64,000 bases of DNA, from NCBI GenBank assembly GCA_029379385.1, contig CM055605.1, positions 9,583,001 to 9,647,000 of the forward strand, read 5' to 3'. Under the pieces are notes generated by a model. It did no database searches. It was given only the letters and a program-made list of their open reading frames with translations, and was not told the DNA's origin. This document shows positions 48,343-60,255 of the stretch, one piece after another. The stretch's first letter is position 1, and each line of letters starts with the position of its first letter. Position numbers and translations under genes: made by a program. The stretch comes from Quillaja saponaria. Lineage: Eukaryota; Streptophyta; Magnoliopsida; Fabales; Quillajaceae.

Positions 48343-48791
48343 TGTAATAAATATACAGGATCTCATATATGAATTTAGAATACATTAACAATAAGGTTTG
48401 CGTACCTAATTGAGCCATAGCAGCAGATATATGGAATCTCAGTCAAGCACGCCTCAGTAAATGCTTCACACAGCCAGGTCTTCCTCTTCGTACTCTTTGT
48501 ATTTTGTGACAGCTCTCAATAGGGCAATATGCTTATATATAGAAGAAAGGAGACCTAGCTATTTAATGTCAGATAAAACTCTAAGACTCAGCCTACACTT
48601 ACTGTCAATCCACACCTAATCAGATAAGACATCTAATCAAATAAGAAGTATGCTTAAGCCCTATCCCAAATGATCACATAAATTATATAGGCTTTTACCA
48701 GCATGTCTTAAATGGACCAAACCTTAAGCCCGTTTTATTATTAAGACAAAACCATACAATTAATGGCAGCCTACATATAGAATTTATAACA
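48343..48791 (-). repeat. 5' LTR of the copia element
   Basis: 449 bp, TG...CA bounded. It shares with the left LTR CTTCACACAGCCAGGTCTTC, ATGATCACATAAATTATA and ACCTTAAGCCCGTTTTATTA. It lacks about 30 bp present in the left LTR around the GGAGTCCTCCCATTAAAGAC stretch. Confidence 0.93.
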
Positions 48792-49229
48792 ATCATATCA
48801 TAACTAGAAAAAAAAATGAAAAGTAACTAAACAAGCAGAAGAATGAAAGCATTTGAAATGGTTACGAGAAAACCGAACTAAATACATAGTGTATGTTTTT
48901 TACTTGCTACAAAGATGTAAAGTTTGAGCTCAAAACAAGTCATAACATTAGATAATAAAAAAATCTTAAGCTAAGTTGTCCTATAGTACTAAATTAGAAA
49001 AAGTGAAACTAATAGAAAAATTAGAAGAATAATTGTTGTGTTTGTTTTGTATCAACTTAGGTCAAAGTTTCGCATTAGATTATTACAATTCAAGAGTGCC
49101 CGGAAAAATAAATTTTAATTCACGAAGTGGAGGAATAAGTCGATAGGGCCATTTCCTAGCAAAAGAACAAAATTAAAGGGTGATGGACTTTGTCCTTGAG
49201 GACAAGTTTTTAGAGTTTGTTTTACTTGT

Positions 49230-49268
<39 letters not shown>

Positions 49269-49374
49269 GTTAGCTTTAGGGTTCAATAGGTTTTTTTAGA
49301 ATTTTTGTATTGGACATCAGTATTTTCTCCAAGAATAGTATAGTAAATTCTAATTTCTCTAGTGAGGACGTAAG
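48792..49374. repeat. Segmental repeat block S, copy 2, part b
   Basis: Continues block S after the copia insertion (ATCATATCATAACTAG), parallel to 25600-26170 and 55585-56000. It is interrupted at 49374 by hAT-like element 3. Confidence 0.85.
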
Positions 49375-50909
49375 TAGGGCTAGCAATGAGCAGAGCTAGC
49401 TCGTTAAGGCTCGGCTCAAGCTCGACTCGTTTACTAAACGAGCCAATCTTGAGCTTTACTTTTAAGCTCGTTAAGTAAACGAGCTGAGCTCAATCTTTGT
49501 AAAACTCGGTTCGTAAGCTCCCGAGCTAGTTCTTTAAGAATAATTAAATATACACTTTTTTTTATCTATATATAATATATAATAAATATTTATACTTTTA
49601 ATAATATTTATATTTTTCATTAAATATATAATTATATAATTTATATATTTTTAACATTTACGTTAATATATAACACATTTAATTTTATTAGCATAATACT
49701 AAATAATATTAAAAGATTAATTTTATTGTTAATATAATAATATAATAATCTAATAATAGTATTTTAAGTTGAATTTGAAACCAGCTGGAACTGGAAGTCA
49801 AGAGCACATAAAAAAAGAATAAAAATAAAAAGTAAAAGAAATAGAAATTTGGGAATTGGGATAAGGTTCAACTTTCTACACTTTCTCTTCTTCTTGTCTC
49901 TTGCTCTCTCAGCCGCATAACCTCTCACAGTCTCTTAAACCTCTCAGCCTCTCAAATCTCTTAGCCTCACCTACAGCCACAATCTTTTTCCATTTTTCTC
50001 TCCATTTCCACCACTTGGATTGTTCTTGTTAGAAAATTTAGGACTTTGACTCCTCTATCCAGCTTCTCATCCAGCAAAAGAAGACATAATTCTAGCTACC
50101 AAAGGTTAGTATATCTCTCCCTTGTTGGTCATTGGTCAGTGATTATAAACCACTATATCAAGATCTAAGATTGGGGAATCTTTTTGAGTTTTTATATTAT
50201 TTTTGGTATAAGAAATTAAAAAAAACACATGTAAATTTACTGAACGTAAAAATCTTATTTTGATCATTTTATTTTGCTTATTAATAGAATATGTATTTTT
50301 TTCTTCTGAAAATTAGATGTTATTTCCTTATCAAGATCTCAAGACTTCTTGAAAATAAAAATTATATCACGGTGAACTCTTTAATTGGGTTTCTCCCTCA
50401 TTGTAATAATATTTTAATACATATTTCTCACTTTAATTTTACTAATTAAATTATTATGTAGGAAACTTGTCAACTTACAGGAGCTGGAGCTATAGGATTT
50501 GTGCAAGGATATTAAGATTTCAATTATGGCATACTATTAGACTTTGTTGAATTTGAAAATTTTAAGTTATTTTGGATGTAATTTGAGAGTTGTTCTTATT
50601 TTCAGGCTTTATTTTCTTTTGGTTTGTACAATGATAGATGGATTAGTTTTTTGTAGGAGTATTTAAATTAAATTCTAGGCAATTCTTTATTTTAAAAAAT
50701 GATATTAATAGATTTAAATCAATAGTTTACCTTAAAAAAAAAATAAAAAAAAAAAGCTCACAAGCCTTAGCGAGCCGAGCACGAGCTTAAATATTTAATC
50801 ACGAGCTTTTAACGAGCTTAAGCTCGCGAGCCTGAGAAGAGCTCGAGCTTGCCTAAAATGAAACTAGCCGAGCCGAGCTTTGCCCAAGCTCGTCTCGTTG
50901 ACACCTCTA
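49375..50909. mobile_element. hAT-like DNA transposon 3, deletion derivative
   Basis: It starts TAGGGCTAGCAATGAGC, and the other end read inward starts TAGAGGTGTCAACGAGACG. An 8-bp target duplication with one mismatch flanks it, GACGTAAG (49367-49374) and GACATAAG (50910-50917). Subterminal AGCTC/ACTAAACGAGC motifs are the same family as in element 1. The 1535-bp interior includes a pyrimidine-rich leader-like stretch (49865-50104), a good donor (AAAG/GTTAGT at 50105) and an acceptor (TATGTAG ending 50461), as if the 5' UTR and first intron of a gene were kept. No transposase frame remains. Confidence 0.82.
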
Positions 50910-50917
50910 GACATAAG

Positions 50918-52940
50918 CTAGATTGAGTCAAATCTCAATACATCTCATATTTTTTCTTTTACTTGTTTTAATTTTATAATTCTAAATTTCATCATACTCT
51001 CACTTCTGTTTTTCTTATCATATTCTTGCTTCTGTTTTTACAATAACAATAAGATTATAAATATTTTCATCTAAAAAAAGATGTACAACTTCTCAAATTC
51101 AAGTAATTCCTTAAACCAGAACCCAAACAATAAAGAAGTAGTCCACACATAAAAAACAGAATTCTAATTAATAGCACATAAATCTAAAAATAATTTAAAT
51201 ATTAGATAATCTCACTAGATCTCACCTCCAAATTGAATAACAAAATTCAAAGTCAATTTATTGATCCGACAATGGAAATTTCAGCTCAAGAATTTAAAGC
51301 TAACAAATACAATGATTAACGAACAATTGCTACAATTTACCAATCGAGAAACTTGAGATGGTTTCGAAGATATAGATTAACATAAATGTAAGATTAAGAC
51401 TAAGAGCCCGTTTGATTTCTTGAGAGACCATTATCCAAAAAATAAAAATTTCCAAAAGTAAAGGCAGGCAACCTTGGGTAGCTTCTCAAACGGCAAGAGC
51501 ATTTGCTGCTTGCTTTTTATTTTACACCAAATTACAATACTAAATTTATGAAACACAAAAAAATTTATGAAAAAATAAAATAAATTATGAAACACAAAAA
51601 TTTATAATTAATTTACACCAAATTACAATACTAAATTTGTCCGGATGTTATATCTCCTCCTCTACAAAGTACAAACACTTCTACATTCACATCCCAACCT
51701 TATATATTTGTTCCTCCCAATATTACAAATCTTGTCAGCATCAAACTTACTCAAACAACTATATTTAAAAAAAAAAAAAAAAAATCTCAATTTCTCCCAG
51801 CCCATACTCATTAACAATGAGTTGCTTGGATATGTCGATGTTTCTTTCCCACAAATTTATAATTCTTCTTGGATCAACATCACCCTCAGCAAAGATGTTT
51901 GTACTGATGTTCATGACCTCACTAGATGTTTCCCTTCCTCTCAAATTGCTTCAATGATCAACTACCTAGTAGATGCAACTCCAATTTAAATCCCAAAATC
52001 TCAAAAAATGTATCAAAATCATGTATACCTATTTGGCTATTTCTATAATATATGATTCTCTTGTTGTGCCAATGAACAATAAGGATTGATTATTTATGTA
52101 TACTCTTTCCAGCTTGTGTATAGAATACGAAAGCATTTAATACACCCTTTCTACAAGAATATAAATACAATTATAATCATATATATTTTTCCAATTGTTC
52201 TTACTACTAATCTTAGCCAAAAAAAGAAAAGTGAAAAGTTAGGACGGCTCTTTCATTTTCATCAAATCAAAATTCTCATCTACCACAACAAATTTAAAAT
52301 TCTCGTTCTCTTTCAATATCAATCAAACTATAGAATCTCTAACATTAACAAATTAAGTTATCTATTAACAAAAACATGTGCTCCAATATCTCATTAATTA
52401 CTTTTTCCTTCATTATTTGCCTCTGTTAAGTTTTCCATAACCATTACTTAAAACAAGTTAATATCTTATATATATATTTCTCATACATGATAGCAATGAT
52501 TCACACGAAATCTATGATAAACAATGTTGGCTGCTCATGAGTTTTATAATCATGCAATAAAAAATAAAACAAGTAAAAAAATAATAAACATCATGATTTT
52601 TGCATTCTTCTTTGAGAATTTTGAATGGTTAACAGGGCTGTACATCAAGACACGCAACCTCATTTTTTTCATAAACAGTTTACATGATATACTTGGACTT
52701 AATTTATCAATCACTCCTTTTATCATATTAAGTTTGTCTAGTGCTTCTAATTTTCTCTTTTTCCTTGACCCCGCTGATTCAAGATTTTGGTCTAAATCTC
52801 TTTTCATTTTTTAAGTAAATTACATAAATCTTTCTTAAATTATGTTAATATTACAAATTTTTTCTCTATTTCTAATTAAACCACCATATATAAACCTCTT
52901 TTAAAATTAAAAGAAAAAAAAATGTTACAACTTAAATCAA
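50918..52940. repeat. Segmental repeat block S, copy 2, part c
   Basis: Continues block S after hAT-like element 3, parallel to 26180-27300 and then to 30666-31260. It shares with the third copy GGTAGCTTCTCAAACGGCAA (51478 and 56379) and GGAAATTTCAGCTCAAGAAT. The 3.1-kb insertion of copy 1 is absent. Confidence 0.82.
51780..51990 (+). pseudogene. Short copia gag N-terminus relic (copy in block S2)
   Basis: Encodes a stretch around PILINNELLGYVDVSFPQIY, then SSWINITL and VHDLTRCF, matching the relic at 27045-27230. It resembles the start of copia Gag, but nothing else of the element is nearby. Confidence 0.45.
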
Positions 52941-53540
52941 ACTCCAAGCTAAGTTGGAAAGGAGAGCTTTGTTCCTGTATCTTGCTCTTTTTAGGCCTAG
53001 TCCATCAAGACATTTCTTTCTTATTACTCTTTCCCAACCAACAAGATAAATTTTCTTCTTACTTACAGAAGAGCCCAATGAAAGGACTTATTAATTTTAT
53101 CCAACTCTCACAGGTTGAAGTAGGGAGAGGCGTGCATTGCATGTAGTAGGAATTAAGGGATAGAGGAAGTGACAGAGTTGATAAGAACTAACTGCCATAT
53201 CAGTATTCTTAGAGAAAATGATTGAAGACTTGGCTGGGTTATCTTAAGTAAGACCAGAAACAAGAGTAAACTCCCTAAGAACACTGTCCAAAGCACTAAA
53301 ATAAATTATTAGCTTTACAGGAAAGCAAGATGTCATTAACAAACAACAAGTGGGAAAGCTTAGGACCATTCCTACCTATCCTAGGGGGAGACGGAGCATT
53401 ACTAGCAACAGCAGCCCCAATTTGGTGATAAAGGAACTCCATGCACAATTTGAAAAGTTGACAAACTCCAAAAGAAACAATTTCATTGTCACGAAAAAGA
53501 ACCTAACTTAAAAAAGAAAACAATAAAAAGCTCTAGAAAA
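52940..53540 (-). pseudogene. LINE (L1-type) reverse transcriptase fragment
   Basis: On the minus strand, in shifted frames, I read GRNGPKLSHLLFVNDILL (the palm region, where active elements have FADD), KSSIIFSKN, KINKSFHWALL, and near 52960 a GLGLKRARYRNKALLSNLAW-like piece. This is the usual order in plant L1-type polymerases. Several stops and frameshifts break it; no endonuclease or poly-A tail was seen. It directly abuts the end of block S copy 2. Confidence 0.75.
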
Positions 53541-54369
53541 GGAAGAGTATGTTTATCTCAAAAGGGACCCCAACCCCCAACTATCCTAAGATGTGAAAAT
53601 CAACTTCCCCTTGTTCCTACGTACCAAAATGTGAAACTTAAAACTCTTCAAGGATCTCAAGATATTGTTAAAAATTTATGCTCCCATCATTGACTTCTTG
53701 TTTTCAATCTTTTCAGGAAAAAAAAAATTATGAAAAGTAAAATTTCTATACACGTTGAAACTTAAAAAATTTATGAAGTTAACACGGACTTTGTAAAAGA
53801 ATTTAAATCCATAAAATCAAGAATGAAACTTATTTCTTAACTACTATAGAATCTCTTGGAATAGAGTTCTTAAGTTAGTTTGAACCTTTTGGCTCAAGTT
53901 CCTCCATCAAAGTATAACATTACATTAGTTTTTTTTTTTTTTTTTAAAAAGATAAATAAATAAATATGTCTTTTATTATCTTAGAAATAAATAAATAAAT
54001 AAATAAAAAGAGAGATATATCAATCTGATCATGTTCTTAAAAAAAAGAAGACCAATTTACAGGCCTAGCTTGTCTAGTGGGGCTCAGGTTGATACATTAA
54101 ATTAATTCCCCACATAAATGGAGAAACCCTTTAAGAAGTTTTGTAACAAAAAAAATCTATTAATTCTGACTTATGATTTACTTTACTTCCAAGTTCCAAA
54201 CTTTGCTTTAGGAACACCATCATTCTTCCATCATATTACTGTTTGTATCAATTTACAAATCACTTGAAGAATTAAAAATATGTCAAGTTTTTGTGTCAGA
54301 ATTATAAACACCATTGTGTCCATATTTTAATATAATATTTTAATTTAATGAAAGCCTTCCTATTATATA
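53541..54369. other. Intergenic AT-rich region
   Basis: Non-coding by eye, with a T22-type run near 53923-53945 and (AAAT)n near 53985-54008. From about 54260 it is weakly similar to 40140-40211, so block S may begin slightly earlier in copies 2 and 3 than in copy 1. Confidence 0.4.
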
Positions 54370-56425
54370 TTAGAAAATATATAACTGGGATTGTTGGATT
54401 TATTGAAACAAACTTTAACCTCTTCCTTCATCACAAAGATAGCTAGGGTGATTGAAAGATAGATGAAGTTCAAAAGACCAAATGCAGTTGACATAGGTTA
54501 GCTTTGCATATTGGTATTTCCAAGCTGTATAAGTTTTTCATAAGAGGTAAAGAACAATGAGACAAATTGGATGGTGATTAAGTAATTGAGAGAAAATAAG
54601 ATTTCCAATAATGAAAAAGATTACTTTTCCATTTAGTTTTATCCAATACCCTAAATTTTTTTTCATAATTTTATTTCCCACTCATGTAATACAGTTAAAA
54701 ACAAATGTTCATTATATAACTTCTTTTCATACTGTATGTATATCATGAAAGTTATGTTTCACAAATAGTTTACACTTCATGCGTTTTACAAATAATCACC
54801 AAGATAAACATATATTGAAGACATACACATTTCATGATTTGCACTTTTAACTATGTGTACAAACATTTTGGCTATAGACAGCCTCTTAAATTTAAATTTA
54901 AATTTAATGTGAATGAGATCTTACCTGAGACCATATAGTCTCAAATTTGAGTACCCAGATAATTTTAATTTATTTTTTTAGTCTAAAAACACTTTCGGAG
55001 AAAGGCAAAGTGTCTTTATTTTGAAACATTGAAATTTTCTTAAGAAAATTTGAACCTTGGCATCAATAAAGAAATCACATTTATTGACCAAAGATCACTG
55101 CATTGACAGTTAGATTCTTTTTTATAATAATTTCCTCATTGTCAATTGCAAACTAGTCTTTGTTTAAGACATTATTATTTTCATGATTATAATCTTATTA
55201 TTAATGTCTGACATTTGAATTTATTCATGGATATTATATACTAATAAGTAATTACCACTTCTTAATTTCTAATTTGATGAATATTTAACATCTTCATTAA
55301 ATATTCAAAAGCAAAATTTCAAGTTGACGTGCTTCATGAAGACTGTATTTGGGTTCTAGTAAATTTAACTCATATTGTGACCAAAAAAAAAAAAAAAAAG
55401 AAATAGAAAAGTTCCAAAGGATCCAAATGAATATATAAGAGATGTTTTGCTTTCTTTGCACCAATTTTCCATGAAATGATAGATTGCGAAGAGAAGAAAG
55501 AAGAAGGTCAGCCAACCTAACGCTGTAATCCTAATCGAAATCTCCTGAATGTATGGCTACCCATTTCCTAACTATGAAGCAATCTTATCATAACTACAAA
55601 GGAAAAACAAAAAAACAAAACAAAACAAGCAAAAGAATCAAAAAGAATTTGAAATGGTAGGTTACGAGAAAACCAAACTAAATACATAATGTATATTTGT
55701 TACTTGCTACAAAGATATAAAGGTTGAGCTCAAAAAAGGTCATAACATTAGATAATAAAAAATTCTTAAGCTAAGTTGTCCTATAGTGCTAAATTAGAAA
55801 AAGTGAAACTAATAGAAAAATTAAAAGAATAATTATTGTGTTTGTCTTGCATCCAATTGGGTCAAAATTTATCGTTGGACAATTACGATATGAGAGCGAC
55901 CAAAAAATAAATGAACAAAATTGGGGGTTCAAGGACTTGGTCCATAAGGAAAAATTTTAGGGTTTGTTTTACTTGTAGCATATATATATAAATAAAGGCA
56001 GTTAATTCCTTAAACTAGAACCTAAACATTAAAGGAGTAATCCACACATAGAAAATAGAATTCTAATTAATAAGCACATAAATCTAAAAATCATATAAAT
56101 ATTAGATAATCTCACTCTCGCCTACAAACTGAATAGAAAAATTCAAAGTCAATTTATTGATCCAAACAATGGAAATTTCAGCTCAAGAATTTAAAGCTAA
56201 CAAATACAAGGATTAACTAACGAACAATTGCTGCAATTTATCAATCGAGAAACTTGAGATATAGTTCCAAAGATAAAGATTAAGAAAAATGTAAGATTAA
56301 AACTAAGAGTCCGTTTGATTTGTTGAGAGGCCATTTTTTGAAAAACAAAATTTCAAAAAGTGAAGACAAGCAACCTTGGGTAGCTTCTCAAACGGCAAGA
56401 GCATTTGCTGCTTGCTTTTTTATTT
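54370..56425. repeat. Segmental repeat block S, copy 3
   Basis: Uninterrupted copy matching 24416-26450 and the split copy 40212-51500. It shows the empty copia site (CTATGAAGCAATCTTATCATA near 55570). It ends after AGAGCATTTGCTGCTTGC at about 56418, where an AT-rich stretch leads into a copia fragment. Confidence 0.85.
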
Positions 56426-56589
56426 ATTTATTTTTGTTTTATAAATAGACCCGTCAAAATTTATTTTTTTATAATTAAATAAATTAACACATAACATTTT
56501 TTGTAATTTATATATAATAAACAAAAATAATAATATCTCAAACATTTATAACCACAGTTTTTGTTGGATAAATTAATTACAAGCAATAT

Positions 56590-58872
56590 CAATGTAGGAT
56601 CTACTTCTCTCTAACTTCATGCTTCGACAACTTTGCTCCACATTCCATGGGTGTATTAACAAAGCTACTATCAAGCATTTGAAATTTCTTAAGAACATCT
56701 TTTGCATAGCCTTCTTGTTAAATAAAAATTTCACCATCTTTTTGCTTCACTTCAAAGCCCAAGTAGTAAGACATTAGGCCCATGTCAGTGATCTCAAATT
56801 CACAAGTCATTGCCTTCTTGAAATCTTCAAACATGATTGGATTATTTCCTGTAAAAATTAGTCATCCACATAAAGGCAAACAAATAAAACATCACCATTT
56901 TCATGTTCCTTCACATAAAGTGCATATTCATGTGGACATCTAACAAACCTATTTTCTTGAAAATACTTGTCAATTCGATTATTCCTTGCCCTTGGTGCTT
57001 GTTTTAAGCCATACAAAACTTTTTTTAGCTTCAAAACTTTGTCTTCTTATCCTTCAATTACATAACCCTTAGGTTGTTCAACATAAACCTCTTCTTTAAG
57101 AAAACCATGGAGGAAAGTAGATTTTACGTCCAATTGATAAATCTTTCAATGCTTATAGGCTGCAAAGGAGATTAACAATCGGATTGTTTCAAAGCGAACA
57201 ACAGGAGAAAATACCTCTTTATAATCGATTCCCTGTTTTTGTGCATAGCTTTTCGCAACTAGCCTAGCTTTGTACTTCTCAACTTCTCCTTTTGCATTTT
57301 TTTTATGCCTTGTACACCCATTTCACACTAATAGTTTATGATCTTTTAGAAGATTTGTCAACTCCCAAGTATCATTTTTTTTCAATAGCTTTTATCTCCT
57401 AATCCATTGCTTGTCTCCACTTCTTGTCATTTTCAGCTTCTTCAACAAACAATAGTTCACTATTGCAACAAGACAAAATAAATTAACATCTTCTATCACT
57501 TCTATATTTTTATAAAGATCAAGAAGACTTCTTATTTTTTGTGACCCTTTACTTGAATTTTTTTATGATGAAGGAGTTGGTGATAGAGACAGAGTAATGG
57601 CTTCCAATAGTTCTTCTATATCTTGTTCCTCTTCAAAGTAAGGAAAAAAAATTATAACTTTCTTCTTCTTGAACATCCCAATCCCATGATTCATCTTCAT
57701 TGAACTCAATATCTCTACTAACTATGATTTTTCCATTCCTTGGGTTATAAACCTTCCTTTAGAATTTGAATCATAGCCAATAAATACATACTTCATACTT
57801 CGATCATCAAGTTTAGATATCTCTTGATACGGTACATGGCATAGTCAATGCTTCCAAAAATTCACAAGTGAGAAACATTTGGCTTATTTCCACTCTAAGC
57901 TTCTTGAGGTGTTTGATTCTCCTCACCTTTGGTTTGGACAACTGTTGAACAAATAAACTGCACAAGAAACAGCTTATGTTCATAATTCTTTAGGCATATT
58001 CTTAGATTTCAACAAACATTGGGCCATATTAAGAATTGTTCTACTCTTCCTTTCTGCTACACCATTTTTTTGTGGTGTCCTAGAAAACGTTAAAGAACGA
58101 AAAATCTCTTATGTTTCACAAAAGACATTGAATTCATTGAAGTGAATTAGCCTCCTCTGTCGGATCTTAAAGATTTAATTATATGACCACTCTTTTTCAA
58201 CAAGAGATTTAAACTTTTTGAGCATCTCAAAAGTCTCTGATTTTTTCTTCAAAAAATAAACTCATGCTTTGTGAGTATAATCATCAATGAAGAGCAAAAA
58301 TAATGATTTTTACCAAATGAACATGGCTTGATTGGTCCACACACATCAGTATAAATAAACTAAAGTGGCTCAGTTGCTCTTATGGCTTCTTTAGGAAACT
58401 CTTCCTTGCATGTTTTCTAAGAAGACACGCTTCACATAATTGATTTGGGTGGTCAATGAATGGCAACCTAGACACCATCTTCTTCTCTCCCAAATTCTTG
58501 AGTCCTCCAATATTCAAATGACCCAACTACATATGCCAACGCCATGTTGAATCTTTTGCACACATCTTCAAACATTTGGCACCATAAGTTTGGAGATTCA
58601 AAATGAACATCATGTTTCTTGTCATGGACATCTTAGCAATAAGGTTAGCATCTTGGTCTCTAAGCCAAAGGTTTTATCTTTCATATGGATTTTATAACTC
58701 TTCTCTAAAAGTTGTCCTAAACTTAAAATGTTACTTTTTAATTTTGGAATATAATAAACATCATAAATGAGCTTATGACCACCATCTTTCAAAGAAATTA
58801 AAATGGCACCTTTTTCTTTGATTGGAATTTTGGAAGAGTTGCCAAAGGTCACAAATCCACTCATTTTTTTCT
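56590..58872 (-). pseudogene. Ty1/copia pol fragment 3 (minus strand), dead
   Basis: Read leftwards: a pre-integrase/protease border (IYDVYYIPKLKSNILSLGQL at 58800-58700), integrase pieces (58470-57950), the GY...K.Y linker near 57780, and reverse transcriptase with LYVDD near 56865, TDMGLMSYYLGFEV near 56780 and QEGYAKDVLKKF near 56700. Stops and frameshifts are frequent. RNase H and LTRs are missing. It meets the plus-strand copia fragment head to head at about 58872. Confidence 0.85.
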
Positions 58873-60255
58873 TGATGAATGCACTAGATTTACATGGTTT
58901 TTCATTTTTGAATGATTTATAAAATTTTATATAACTCAATTTAACAAGAAAATAAAAAAAATTCAATCTGATGGTAGTGATGAAATAAGTTCAAGGCCTT
59001 CTTAGCTAGTAAAGGAATAAAGCAACAAATTTCATGCATGTATACACCTAGGTAAAATGGTCCTGTGGAACAAAAACACTTAAATATGACAAAATTAGGA
59101 CTAACGATGCTCTTTCAGGGTTATTGTTCCTAAACAATTTTAGGTAGAAGCTTTCGGGACAACTATTTTGCTTATTAATCAACAACCTTCTAGGGCACTT
59201 AATTGGAAAAGTCCCTTTGAATTGATTTTCGAAAAGTAACCTGGTTATTCTTGTTTACAAACCTTGTAAGTGTTTTCTTACTTACGAGATTATACAAAAT
59301 CAAATTTTGAACCAAGATCTTTGCCATGTGTTTTCTTACATATAGTGAGTTTCATAAAGGTTATTGTTGCCTCTATCCTCCTATAAATCAGGTATATTTA
59401 TCACAACATGTAGTGTTTGATGAGAGCTCATTCCCTTTTTCCAAACCAAGGTATTATTCAACAAAAATTTGGAGAACATTGAACTAACTAAATTTTTTGA
59501 TTAGTTTTCAAGAAATGATACATAAAGATACTCACAAGTACCACCCAACAATTGATTTAATGGACAATTCAACCTCTCACAGTGACTCACATGCACATAC
59601 AATAGTGCTTGAAACACATGAAAGAAATTATGTTGCACCTCTTGATAGTAGTCACACTACATTTCCAAACTTGGAATCAACTAGTGAGTTAAATATGGAT
59701 CTCGACTCTACTTTACAACATCTGGATGTTGGTTTACCACAAGTGGATTCTTCTCAACTAGATATCACATCCTACCAATGGCCATTATATCTTTCCAAAT
59801 GTATCCTTATCCCTCCACGTTGAATGTAGAGAATTTTGTTTCATCAAAGTGTCTCAATTGAATTTTTTGTTATGGAAAACTAAACTAATGGGTCTTCTTG
59901 AAAGTCAAGACATGGATGACTTTCTTATTAGAGAATTCCCAATTTCAGAAAAGTTTACCCTTGTCTCAAACGTTAAAGCTATGACAATCAGATGGAGACA
60001 AATCAAGAGTACATAGCTTGGAATCAGTCTAATAGACTTTCGAGGTTGGATTACCAGCACTCTTGTGGAAGAAGTTTTTGGCCTTGTTGTCAGACTTGAC
60101 ACATCGGCCGATGTCTGGAGAGCTCTTATGAATTCATTAGCTCATTTATCATAAGAAATGGAATTTTACTTACTTCAATGTTTGTAATTGCTTAGCAATG
60201 ACAACTAAATAATATGTATGAGTATTTGCAAACTCTCAATAATATTTTTGAGAAA
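58873..60255 (+). pseudogene. Ty1/copia fragments (plus strand) in the second chimeric block
   Basis: A degraded integrase core (58873-59480) is followed by a spacer open frame containing DNSTSHSDSHAHT and DITSYQWPLY (59497-59823). A gag N-terminus follows with NFLLWKTKLMGLLESQDMDD (about 59825-59930) and further gag to about 60255. The same joint exists in copy 1. Confidence 0.8.

Larger units (their letters stand above)
41498..48791 (-). mobile_element. Nearly complete Ty1/copia LTR retrotransposon, inactive
   Basis: Left LTR 41498-41976 and right LTR 48343-48791 share their whole course and begin TGTTATAAATATACAGG or TGTAATAAATATACAGG and end in AACA. The 5-bp target duplication is ATTAT (41493-41497) and ATCAT (48792-48796). 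The element is read leftwards. Its primer-binding site TTGTATCGGAGCC (48340-48328), two bases inside the right LTR, matches the initiator-Met tRNA type, and a purine tract (AAGTAGGAGAA) abuts the left LTR. Gag, integrase, RT and RNase H follow in copia order. The many LTR differences and the broken frames mark it as old and dead. The paralogous blocks at 25595 and 55575 show the empty site. Confidence 0.95.
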
